Part shown: positions 1-5,142 of the stretch, one piece after another
How the letters are laid out: each line of letters opens with the position of its first letter
Numbering within the stretch: the first letter of the stretch is position 1
Source: Deltaproteobacteria bacterium
GTDB taxonomy: Bacteria > Desulfobacterota > Desulfovibrionia > Desulfovibrionales > Desulfovibrionaceae
NCBI GenBank assembly: GCA_025350085.1
Contig: JANXYI010000380.1
Span: 1-5,142, forward strand
DNA length: 5,142 nucleotides
Reading direction: 5' to 3'
The notes under the pieces: model-generated
Seen by the model: only the letters and a program-made list of their open reading frames with translations
What the model was told of the DNA's origin: nothing
Databases searched by the model: none
Made by a program: the position numbers and the translations under genes

Positions 1-11
1 ACCCACGAAAA

Positions 12-27
12 GCTTGCCAACGCAAGC
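12..27 (-). terminator. Small perfect hairpin, possible minus-strand terminator
   Basis: GCTTGC (12-17), loop CAAC, GCAAGC (22-27) form a perfect 6-bp stem. On the + strand it is preceded by AAAA (8-11), so on the minus strand the stem is followed by TTTT, the layout of a short intrinsic terminator. The stem is short and the T run is only four long, so activity is doubtful. On the + strand no T run follows, so it would not terminate an upstream + strand gene. GCTTGC can also pair with a second GCAAGC at 46-51. Confidence 0.22.
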
Positions 28-71
28 CCTGCAAACTAGACCCCTGCAAGCAAGACCACTGCACACCCAAC
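27..71. repeat. Three decaying 15-nt tandem repeats in the rlmD leader
   Basis: Units 27-41, 42-56 and 57-71 share the core CxCTGCA. Units 1 and 2 match at 13 of 15 positions, and units 1 and 3 at 10 of 15. The last unit ends at the edge of the Shine-Dalgarno of the downstream gene. A 15-nt period keeps reading frame, so this could be the repeat-coding tail of an upstream gene: one frame stays open to a TGA at 83-85 that overlaps the ATG, another stops at TAG 37-39. The window does not show which frame, if any, is translated. Confidence 0.5.
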
Positions 72-76
72 AGGAG
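72..76 (+). promoter_or_regulatory. Shine-Dalgarno for the RlmD-like gene
   Basis: AGGAG lies 5 nt before the ATG at 82. It supports this start, which includes a low-complexity tail before the TRAM domain. The next in-frame ATG, at residue 58, would cut into that domain. Confidence 0.7.
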
Positions 77-81
77 CGCCC

Positions 82-1644
82 ATGAGCCCCAGAAATACCT
101 CGGGACGCGGCGGCGGGCGCCACAAGTCCGGCCGGCATTCCCACAGCACCTCCGGCCGCACCGCCCGCCACGGCGGCTCGCATGGCCCGTCCCACCGCGA
201 ATCCGCAGCCGAACCCTCGCCCCTGGTGGGCAAGGTGCTGGAACTCCACATCATGACCCTGGCCCTAGGCGGCGCGGGCGTGGCCCGCATGCCTGAAACG
301 GTCGAAGGCATCGAAAACTTCACCGGCGCAGGCATGGCCGTGTTCGTGGAGGGCGCGCTGCCGGGCGCGACCGTGCGCGCGCGCATCACGCAGGTCCACC
401 GCCGCCACGCCGAGGCCCTGGCCGTGGAGACACTCAGCCCCTCGCCCGAGGCCGTCACGCCCGCCTGCCCGCATTTTCTGCCCGAAGGCGGCCTGTGCGG
501 CGGCTGCCCGTTGCAAGACCTGCACCCGGCCCGGCAGCTGGCCTGGAAGGAGCGCCAGATCCTGGAAGCCCTCAAGCGCATCGGCAAGGTCGAGCCGCAG
601 ACCGTGCTGCCCGCCGTGGCCGCGCCCAAGACCTACCGCTTCCGCAACAAGATGGAATTCGCCTTCCAGGGCAGCGGCGAGGCCCTGCGCCTGGGCCTGT
701 ATTCCCGCCGCGACCCTGGCCGGGTGGTGGCCCTTTCCTGCTGCCACCTGCTGCCCGAGGCCGGGGAGGAGATCCTGCTGGCCGTGGGCAAGCGCTGCAG
801 CACAGCCGGGCTGTACGCCCTGGACCGCAAGAGCGGCGAGGGCTATCTGCGCCACCTGGTGCTGCGCCACAGCACGCACCAGGGCGCGCTCTTGGCCCAG
901 CTGCTGACCACCCCGGGCAGCGAGTCCCAGGCCCGCATGGTGCGCGAACTGGGCGAGGCCCTGCTCTCCGAGTTCCCGCAGCTCAAGACCTTTGTGCATG
1001 CCGAACGCACCCGCCTCGACGGCCTGGCCCAGGCCGAGCGTACGCTGCTTACCCTGGGCGCCAGCGCGCTCGAAGAGCGCCTGGAGGACGTGCGCTACGC
1101 CATCAGCGCCGACGCCTTCTTCCAGACCTCCACCAGCGGCGCGCTTGCGCTCTACTCGGCCCTGCGCACCCTGGCCGACCTCACCCCCACGGACACGGTC
1201 TTTGACCTCTACTGCGGCGGCGGCGGCATCGCGCTGTTCCTGGCCAGGCACGCAGGCCGTGTGCTGGGCCTGGAGGTGAACCCCGCGGCCATCGCCGACG
1301 CCGAGGCCAACGCCAAGCTCAACCAGGCCGCCAACTGCCGCTTCCTGCGGGCCGAGCTGGCCGGGGATGCGCCCCTGCCGGAGCGCCTGCCCGAGGGCTT
1401 TGAAAAACCGGACGTGGTCGTGGTCGACCCCCCGCGCGAGGGCCTGGAACAGGGCGTGGTACGCTGGCTCATCAATGAGCGCCCGGCGCGGCTGGTCTAC
1501 GTGTCCTGCAATCCGGCCACGCTGGCGCGCGACGCCGGGCTGCTGGCCGAGGGCTTCACCCTGTCTGCCGTGCAGGCCGTGGACCTGTTCCCGCACACGG
1601 CCCACGCCGAGTGCCTGGCCCTGTTCGAGCCCCTGGCCCGATAG
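82..1644 (+). CDS. rlmD: 23S rRNA (uracil-C5)-methyltransferase, RlmD/RumA-like
   Basis: This 520-residue protein belongs to the TrmA/RumA family, which transfers a methyl group from SAM to C5 of a uridine in RNA; for RlmD the target is U1939 of 23S rRNA. Residues 1-48 are a basic Gly/Ser/His/Arg tail. A TRAM RNA-binding domain spans about 49-118. Fe-S cluster cysteines follow at C129, C139, C142 and probably C221 (C220 is adjacent). The catalytic domain has the SAM motif VFDLYCGGGG (373-382), the conserved Gln (FFQ, Q348), VVDPPR (447-452), the nucleophile in YVSCNPATLARD (C476) and the general-base motif PHTAHAE (E510). E. coli RumA has five residues between its first two cluster cysteines; here there are nine. 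The exact target (U1939, U747 or both, or tRNA) cannot be read from sequence, but the Fe-S motif and TRAM domain favour rRNA. The next gene is 136 nt away, so this is probably a separate transcription unit. Confidence 0.9.
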   Translation: MSPRNTSGRGGGRHKSGRHSHSTSGRTARHGGSHGPSHRESAAEPSPLVGKVLELHIMTLALGGAGVARMPETVEGIENFTGAGMAVFVEGALPGATVRARITQVHRRHAEALAVETLSPSPEAVTPACPHFLPEGGLCGGCPLQDLHPARQLAWKERQILEALKRIGKVEPQTVLPAVAAPKTYRFRNKMEFAFQGSGEALRLGLYSRRDPGRVVALSCCHLLPEAGEEILLAVGKRCSTAGLYALDRKSGEGYLRHLVLRHSTHQGALLAQLLTTPGSESQARMVRELGEALLSEFPQLKTFVHAERTRLDGLAQAERTLLTLGASALEERLEDVRYAISADAFFQTSTSGALALYSALRTLADLTPTDTVFDLYCGGGGIALFLARHAGRVLGLEVNPAAIADAEANAKLNQAANCRFLRAELAGDAPLPERLPEGFEKPDVVVVDPPREGLEQGVVRWLINERPARLVYVSCNPATLARDAGLLAEGFTLSAVQAVDLFPHTAHAECLALFEPLAR

Positions 1645-1691
1645 ACCGTCGGATAAACCGCCGCAGAGGCCGCCGGTCAGACCGGGGCGGC
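1644..1691 (+). other. Two mutually exclusive G+C-rich hairpins after the RlmD-like gene
   Basis: GACCGTCGG (1644-1652) can pair with CCGCCGGTC (1670-1678) at 8 of 9 positions. The same right arm can instead fold forward: GCCGCCGGT (1669-1677) pairs with ACC and GGCGGC (1681-1691) across a CAG loop with a 2-nt GG bulge. The first hairpin starts at the last base of the stop codon. No T run follows, so it is not a canonical intrinsic terminator; it could stabilise the mRNA end or act as a weak attenuator. Such G+C-rich DNA gives pairings by chance, so function is uncertain. Confidence 0.3.
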
Positions 1692-1695
1692 CGCC

Positions 1696-1734
1696 CTTGC
1701 CGCCTCCTCTTGCCGAGGCCCCTTGCCGACGGCC
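1696..1734. repeat. Three 13-nt direct repeats upstream of the HD gene
   Basis: CTTGCCG recurs at 1696, 1709 and 1722, exactly 13 nt apart. Units 2 and 3 match at 11 of 13 positions; unit 1 shares only the 7-nt core. The array ends 46 nt before the ATG of the HD gene, in the only sizeable intergenic gap, so it could be an operator or a slippage remnant. I recognise no known binding site, and no convincing -35/-10 pair is visible beside it. Confidence 0.4.
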
Positions 1735-1769
1735 GGGAAGCGGGATAGGTGTGGGCTTCGAGCCAATCC

Positions 1770-1776
1770 AGGAGGT
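1770..1776 (+). promoter_or_regulatory. Strong Shine-Dalgarno for the HD-domain gene
   Basis: AGGAGGT is a full-length anti-16S match, 4 nt before the ATG at 1781. It fixes this start even though the reading frame stays open far upstream through the previous gene. Confidence 0.85.
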
Positions 1777-1780
1777 CCGC

Positions 1781-3025
1781 ATGTCCACAGTCATCCGCAA
1801 GAGCCTCTTGCAGCTGGTGTTCTCCGGCGCGTTCATGAAGCGCTGGAACGACCGGCTGCGGCCCATGGAGCTCATGGAGGTGGACAAGCAGGCCCACAAG
1901 ATGATCGTGGCCTGGATGCTGCTCTCGCGCGTCACCCAGGGCATGGACCAGGAGGCCCGCCTGACCCTGGTGGACGAGACCATTGAGGGCGGGCTGTTCG
2001 ACTACTTCTACCGCCTGGTCATCACGGACATCAAACCCCCTGTTTTTTATAAGATAAAAGCCAACCGCGAGGACTACCAGAAGCTGACCCAGTGGGTGCT
2101 GCCCCAGCTCAAGCCCCGGCTGGCCCCGCTGGGCGAGGCCTTCTGGGCCCGCATGACCGACGCGCTCATGGAGCCCGAGGAGAAGACGCTGTCCCGGCGC
2201 ATCCTCATGGCCGCGCACCTCTACGCCTCCTACTCCGAGTTCCGGCTTTTGAAGCCCATCAACCCGCACGACGAGGAACTACCGGAGATCGAGCACAGCT
2301 TCATCTCGCGGCTCCAGGGCCTGACCGACATCCCCGGCGTGTCCGACCTGCTGCTCGAGAGAGGCGAGTTCTGCCGCTTTGCCGCGCGCGCAGGCCAGCT
2401 CCGGTTCCAGAAGCGCTGGTCCCAGACCCCGCGCGTGCCCGAAACCACGGTGCTCGGCCACATGTTCCTGGTGGCGGCCTATTCCTGGTTCTTCAGCGTG
2501 GAGGCCGGGGCCTGCCGCGCCCGGCGGCACAACAACTTCTTCTGCGGCCTGTTCCACGACCTGCCCGAGCTGCTCACCCGCGACATCATCTCGCCCGTGA
2601 AGTCCTCGGACGCCGCCATCGGCGAACTCATCAAGCAGTACGAGAACCAGGAACTGGAGAGCAAGATCCTGGGCCCCCTGCGGGGGGGCGGCTGCGCGGA
2701 TCTCTCCGAGCGTCTCTCCTACCTGCTGGGCCTGTCTGTAGGCTCGGAGTTCATCGCCACGGTGGTGGAGGAAGGTGACATACGCCACGTCACCGAGGAG
2801 GACCTGCGCGGGGCCAAGAACCGCGACGAGCTGGACCCCAAGGACGGCCCGCTGCTCAAGATGTGCGACCGCCTGGCCGCCTTCATCGAGGCCGACACGG
2901 CCCTGCGCAACGGCATCAACAACGAGCAGCTGCACCAGGCCCGCTGGCGCATCCGGCAGATGTACGAGCACCGGCCCGAGGTCATGGGCATCCAGGTGGG
3001 CGCGCTTCTGGCCGACTTCGACTAG
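1781..3025 (+). CDS. HD-domain phosphohydrolase, YfbR-like, with decayed N-terminal HD copy
   Basis: This 414-residue protein carries a YfbR-type HD domain at about 205-400. E. coli YfbR is a metal-dependent 5'-deoxynucleotidase of about 199 residues. The site looks intact: R212-W213, H227, H259-D260, E263 (HDLPE), D268 and D363 (KMCDRLAAF) fit YfbR R18-W19, H33, H68-D69, E72, D77 and D137. The extra N-terminal 200 residues look like a second, degenerate copy: KRW at 20-22 echoes KRW at 211-213, H39 fits H227, and GLFDYFYRLVITDI (71-84) aligns without gaps to GLFHDLPELLTRDI (256-269). In that copy HD has become DY and the Glu has become Arg (R78), so it is probably non-catalytic. No signal peptide or membrane segment is evident, so it is probably cytoplasmic. 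Substrate is unknown; nucleotide hydrolysis is inferred from the family. A 16-nt gap to rsmI suggests co-transcription. Confidence 0.85.
   Translation: MSTVIRKSLLQLVFSGAFMKRWNDRLRPMELMEVDKQAHKMIVAWMLLSRVTQGMDQEARLTLVDETIEGGLFDYFYRLVITDIKPPVFYKIKANREDYQKLTQWVLPQLKPRLAPLGEAFWARMTDALMEPEEKTLSRRILMAAHLYASYSEFRLLKPINPHDEELPEIEHSFISRLQGLTDIPGVSDLLLERGEFCRFAARAGQLRFQKRWSQTPRVPETTVLGHMFLVAAYSWFFSVEAGACRARRHNNFFCGLFHDLPELLTRDIISPVKSSDAAIGELIKQYENQELESKILGPLRGGGCADLSERLSYLLGLSVGSEFIATVVEEGDIRHVTEEDLRGAKNRDELDPKDGPLLKMCDRLAAFIEADTALRNGINNEQLHQARWRIRQMYEHRPEVMGIQVGALLADFD
2025..2053 (+). promoter_or_regulatory. Possible internal promoter in an A+T-rich pocket
   Basis: CGGACA (2025-2030, 4/6 to the sigma-70 -35) and TATAAG (2048-2053, 5/6 to the -10) are 17 nt apart. 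They sit at a striking A+T-rich patch inside a very G+C-rich gene. The patch encodes VFYKIK with rare codons such as ATA, so it may simply reflect coding. If active, it would read into the distal HD gene, rsmI and bioB. Confidence 0.2.
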
Positions 3026-3041
3026 GCGGCGAAAAGCCCGT

Positions 3042-3941
3042 ATGCCCGCAAGCCCAGCCCATTCTCCCGCGCCCCTGGCCCCCACGCCCCTGGCCCCTGG
3101 CCTGTACGTGGTGGCCACGCCCATCGGCAACGAGGCCGATCTTTCGCCGCGCGGCCGGGACGTGCTCAGCCGGGCCGACGCGGTGCTGGCCGAGGACACC
3201 CGCCGCGCCGGGCTCTTCTTCCAGCGCCTGGGCATCTTGCGCGCACGCAAAGGCTTTCTGAGCCTGCACGAGCACAACGAGACCGGCCGCATCCCGCAGG
3301 TGCTGGAGCTGCTGGCCCAAGGCCAGTCCGTGGCGCTCATCTCCGACGCCGGCACGCCCGTGCTGGCCGACCCGGGCTTCCGCCTGGTGCGCACCTGCCG
3401 CGAGGTGGGCCATCGCGTGGTGCCGGTGCCCGGGCCCTCGGCCCCGGCCGTGGCACTCTCGGCCTGCGGCCTGCCGCCAGCGCCGTACACCTTCCTGGGC
3501 TTTCTGCCGCGCCAGAAGGGCCAAGCCACAAAGCTCCTGGCCCGGCACCGGGCCACGGGCGCGACCCTGGTCTTCTTCGAGCGCAAGGACCGGCTGGCGG
3601 CGACGCTCTCCCTGGCGGCCGAGGTCCTGGGCGACCGGGAATTCGCCCTGTGCCGGGAATTGACCAAGGTCTACGAGGAGTTTATTTTGGGGCGCCTGGG
3701 GCGGCTTGCGGACGTCAGCCTGGACCTCTTGGGCGAGATCACCGTGGTTGTCGGTCCAGAGCCCGTGGACGGCAGCGAGCCAGGCGGAGCCGGGCCGGAC
3801 AGCGAGGCTGAGCTGGCCAGGGTCATGGCCGAGGAACAGGCGCGCGGCGGCAAGCCCCGCGAGGTGGCCCGCCGCGTGGCGCTGCGCGTGCCGGGCATGA
3901 GCGTGAAGGACATCTATGAGCGTCTTGGCCGAAAGGGCTGA
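3042..3941 (+). CDS. rsmI: 16S rRNA (cytidine-1402 2'-O)-methyltransferase RsmI
   Basis: RsmI uses SAM to methylate the 2'-hydroxyl of C1402 in the decoding centre of 16S rRNA. The 299-residue protein has the tetrapyrrole-methylase-type fold in full: VATPIGN (24-30), AEDTR (50-54), LHEHNE (75-80), SDAGTP (101-106) with ADPG (109-112), PVPGPSA (128-134), FFERKDR (178-184), CRELTKVYEE (204-213) and GEITVVV (231-237). A Gly/Pro/acidic linker (about 240-257) leads to the C-terminal helical domain (260-299), which resembles that of E. coli RsmI. The start gives a 20-residue Pro/Ala tail before the conserved LYVVATPIGN. No clear Shine-Dalgarno precedes the ATG, and the HD gene stops 16 nt upstream, so translation probably relies on coupling. 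A later GTG start at 3108 would cut into the first strand and also lacks a ribosome site. The 3' end overlaps bioB by 26 nt. Confidence 0.95.
   Translation: MPASPAHSPAPLAPTPLAPGLYVVATPIGNEADLSPRGRDVLSRADAVLAEDTRRAGLFFQRLGILRARKGFLSLHEHNETGRIPQVLELLAQGQSVALISDAGTPVLADPGFRLVRTCREVGHRVVPVPGPSAPAVALSACGLPPAPYTFLGFLPRQKGQATKLLARHRATGATLVFFERKDRLAATLSLAAEVLGDREFALCRELTKVYEEFILGRLGRLADVSLDLLGEITVVVGPEPVDGSEPGGAGPDSEAELARVMAEEQARGGKPREVARRVALRVPGMSVKDIYERLGRKG
3070..3099 (+). repeat. In-frame 15-nt direct repeat in the RsmI N-terminal tail
   Basis: CGCCCCTGGCCCC occurs at 3070-3082 and 3085-3097; the two 15-nt units match at 13 of 15 positions. They encode the pentapeptides PLAPT and PLAPG in the Pro/Ala tail ahead of the catalytic domain. 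Replication slippage is the likely origin. Confidence 0.6.
3906..3910 (+). promoter_or_regulatory. Shine-Dalgarno for bioB inside rsmI
   Basis: AAGGA lies 5 nt before the ATG at 3916, within the last codons of rsmI. It supports a genuine 26-nt overlap rather than a later bioB start. Confidence 0.7.
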
Positions 3942-4977
3942 CCCCGGCCCGGGTCTCGACAGGGCCATCGCCCTGGCGCTGGAGAACCGCCCCCTGGACA
4001 GGGCGGCGCTTTGTGCCGTGCTCGCGGCGGCGGAGGCGGGAACAGGGCCAGGCTTCGAAGCCCTGCTCGCGGGCGCGCAGGCCGTGCGGCGCAGGCATTT
4101 CGGCGCAGACCTGCACCTCTGCGCCATCGTCAACGCCAAGAGCGGCAACTGCTCCGAGGACTGCGCCTTCTGCGCCCAGTCCGGGCACCACGCAACAACG
4201 AGCCCGCGTCACGATTTCCTGGACCCCGGGGCCATCGGCCACGCCACGAAGGCCATGAAGGCGCGTGGGGCCTCGCGCTTCGGCATCGTGGCCAGCGGGC
4301 TAGCCCTGGGCGACGCCGATTTCGAGAAGCTGCTGGAGGCCGTCTCCCGAGTGCGCGCGGCTGGGCTGGCCGCGGACGTGTCCGTGGGCCTGCTCGGGCC
4401 CGAGCGCCTGGCACGGCTCATCGACGCCGGGCTTTCGGGCGTGCACCACAACCTGGAGACCAGCCGCAGCTTTTTCCCGCAGATCTGCACCACCCACGCC
4501 TACGACGAGGACGTGCAGGCCGTGCGCCTGGCCGTAGGTGCCGGGCTCTTTGTCTGCTGCGGCGGCATCTTCGGCCTGGGCGAGAGCTGGGAGCAGCGCG
4601 CGGAGCTGGCAACCACCCTGCTTGAATTGGGCGTGCAGAACGTGCCCGTGAATTTCCTGGTGCCCATTCCCGGCACGCGGCTGGAGCACCGGCCCGTGCT
4701 CTCACAGCCCGAGGCCTTGGGCATCCTGGCCCTCTTGCGGCTCATGCTGCCGGGGGCCAACCTCCGCGTCTGCGGCGGCCGGGGCGCGGTGTTCGGTACG
4801 GCCGGACCCGGCCATGACGACGCAGGCCAGCGCGCCCTGCTTGAGTCCGGCGCCAGCGGGATGATGATCGGCGACTACCTGACCCTCAAAGGCAGCCTGC
4901 CCGAGGCCGACCTGGCCCTGGCGAGAAAGCTGGGGCTTAAGCCCGTTGCTGGCCCCAATGCCGCGGAGGGCCGCTAG
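3916..4977 (+). CDS. bioB: Biotin synthase, radical SAM, non-classical auxiliary-cluster ligands
   Basis: BioB inserts sulfur into dethiobiotin, the last step of biotin synthesis. This 353-residue protein has the radical-SAM motif CSEDCAFC (C79, C83, C86), with the BioB signatures NAKSG (73-77), HHNLETS (177-183), FGLGES (219-224), PVNFLVPIPGT (244-254) and CGGR (286-289); these argue against HydE or other relatives. In E. coli the sulfur-donating [2Fe-2S] cluster is held by C97, C128, C188 and R260. Aligned here by eye, C97 is G123 (RFGIVASG), C128 is D154 (AADVSVGLL), C188 is C214, and R260 is kept as R289. New cysteines appear nearby at C191 (QICTTH), C215 (VCCGGI) and C286 (VCGGR). This fits the BioB type reported in obligate anaerobes with a different auxiliary cluster, recalled as [4Fe-5S]. 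E. coli N151 and D155 align with H177 and E181. No other bio gene is visible. It overlaps rsmI and abuts the next gene. Confidence 0.92.
   Translation: MSVLAERADPGPGLDRAIALALENRPLDRAALCAVLAAAEAGTGPGFEALLAGAQAVRRRHFGADLHLCAIVNAKSGNCSEDCAFCAQSGHHATTSPRHDFLDPGAIGHATKAMKARGASRFGIVASGLALGDADFEKLLEAVSRVRAAGLAADVSVGLLGPERLARLIDAGLSGVHHNLETSRSFFPQICTTHAYDEDVQAVRLAVGAGLFVCCGGIFGLGESWEQRAELATTLLELGVQNVPVNFLVPIPGTRLEHRPVLSQPEALGILALLRLMLPGANLRVCGGRGAVFGTAGPGHDDAGQRALLESGASGMMIGDYLTLKGSLPEADLALARKLGLKPVAGPNAAEGR
4965..4969 (+). promoter_or_regulatory. Shine-Dalgarno for the PTS EIID-like gene
   Basis: GGAGG lies 8 nt before the ATG at 4978, inside the last codons of bioB. The ATG directly follows the TAG stop, which suggests translational coupling. 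Confidence 0.65.
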
Positions 4978-5142
4978 ATGGACGGGCTGCAGGGCTTCTG
5001 GACCGAGCGCGGCAAGGCCTACCTCAAGAGCTTCCTGCGCACCTACCTCGTGGGCGCGTCCATGAACCCGCGCGGGCTCATGAGCGTGGGCCTGCTCTAC
5101 GCCATGCAGCCCGGCCTGTGGATCATCCACAAGGAGCCCAAG
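4978..5142 (+). CDS. PTS mannose/fructose/sorbose family subunit IID (partial, N-terminus)
   Basis: Only the first 55 residues are present; the frame is open at the window edge. EIID is a membrane subunit of mannose-type phosphotransferase systems and forms the sugar channel with EIIC. Residues 19-51 fit the conserved start of EIID: FLR (19-21), S28, N30, G38, M43 and P45 line up without gaps with the E. coli ManZ stretch that begins FLRSNLFQGSWN. Full-length EIID is usually about 260-300 residues. The call rests on one motif block compared from memory, so it could also be a divergent relative. Its position directly after bioB suggests the same mRNA, and other PTS genes may follow beyond the edge. 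Confidence 0.65.
   Translation, partial: MDGLQGFWTERGKAYLKSFLRTYLVGASMNPRGLMSVGLLYAMQPGLWIIHKEPK

Noticed and set aside
1..39. C-terminal end of an upstream gene (THEKLANASPAN then TAG)
   Set aside because: Twelve codons without a recognisable motif are not enough to assign a frame; another frame is open as well.
1723..1751. TTGCCG with a downstream GATAGG-like box as a sigma-70 promoter for the HD operon
   Set aside because: The -35 is only 4/6 and no -10 of acceptable quality lies at 16-18 nt; I could not support it.
1367..1780. Upstream extension of the HD gene through an open frame
   Set aside because: The added residues are Arg/Pro/Trp-rich out-of-frame translation of the RlmD-like gene, and a full AGGAGGT precedes the ATG at 1781.
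265..1983. Long minus-strand open frame of 572 codons opposite the RlmD-like gene
   Set aside because: It is the G+C-rich mirror of a clearly conserved + strand gene, is low-complexity, crosses the intergenic gap and shows no recognisable domain or ribosome site.
2042..2053. T-run as a programmed -1 frameshift site
   Set aside because: Zero-frame codons are GTT TTT TAT, which do not form an X XXY YYZ heptamer; the 0 frame continues into conserved sequence.
2682..2688. G7 homopolymer in the HD gene as a phase-variable or frameshift site
   Set aside because: The frame continues correctly into the conserved KMCDRLAAF motif, and seven Gs are unremarkable in DNA this rich in G+C.
4011..4625. Alternate + strand open frames inside bioB
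   Set aside because: They are Arg/Ala/Gly-rich shadows of bioB with no conserved motif.

Overview
The window is about 70% G+C and densely coded, with every gene on the + strand. It holds four complete genes and the first 55 codons of a fifth. The mix suggests an anaerobic, high-G+C member of the Desulfovibrionales (Desulfovibrio and relatives): a RumA-type rRNA uracil methyltransferase with Fe-S cysteines, a YfbR-like HD phosphohydrolase with a long N-terminal half, RsmI, a biotin synthase lacking two classical [2Fe-2S] cysteines, and a mannose-type PTS subunit IID. The taxon is inferred from gene content and composition only.

Layout: 1-81 is a short leader with a perfect small hairpin and a decaying 15-nt tandem repeat. 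82-1644 encodes the RlmD/RumA-like methyltransferase. 1645-1780 is the only sizeable intergenic gap; it has two competing G+C-rich hairpins and three 13-nt direct repeats, ending in a strong Shine-Dalgarno. 1781-3025 encodes an HD-domain protein whose N-terminal half looks like a decayed copy of its C-terminal catalytic HD domain. 3042-3941 is rsmI, 3916-4977 is bioB (26-nt overlap with rsmI), and 4978-5142 is the start of a PTS EIID-like gene whose ATG directly follows the bioB stop.

The last four genes are spaced +16, -26 and 0 nt, so they probably form one translationally coupled transcription unit. Two of the five genes methylate rRNA, one is a probable (deoxy)nucleotide phosphohydrolase, one makes biotin and one belongs to a sugar PTS; they share no obvious pathway.

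The best leads are the biotin synthase, whose cysteine pattern fits a non-classical auxiliary Fe-S cluster as reported for BioBs of obligate anaerobes, and the internally duplicated HD protein with one apparently dead domain. I saw no CRISPR array, tRNA, rRNA, insertion sequence or prophage gene.
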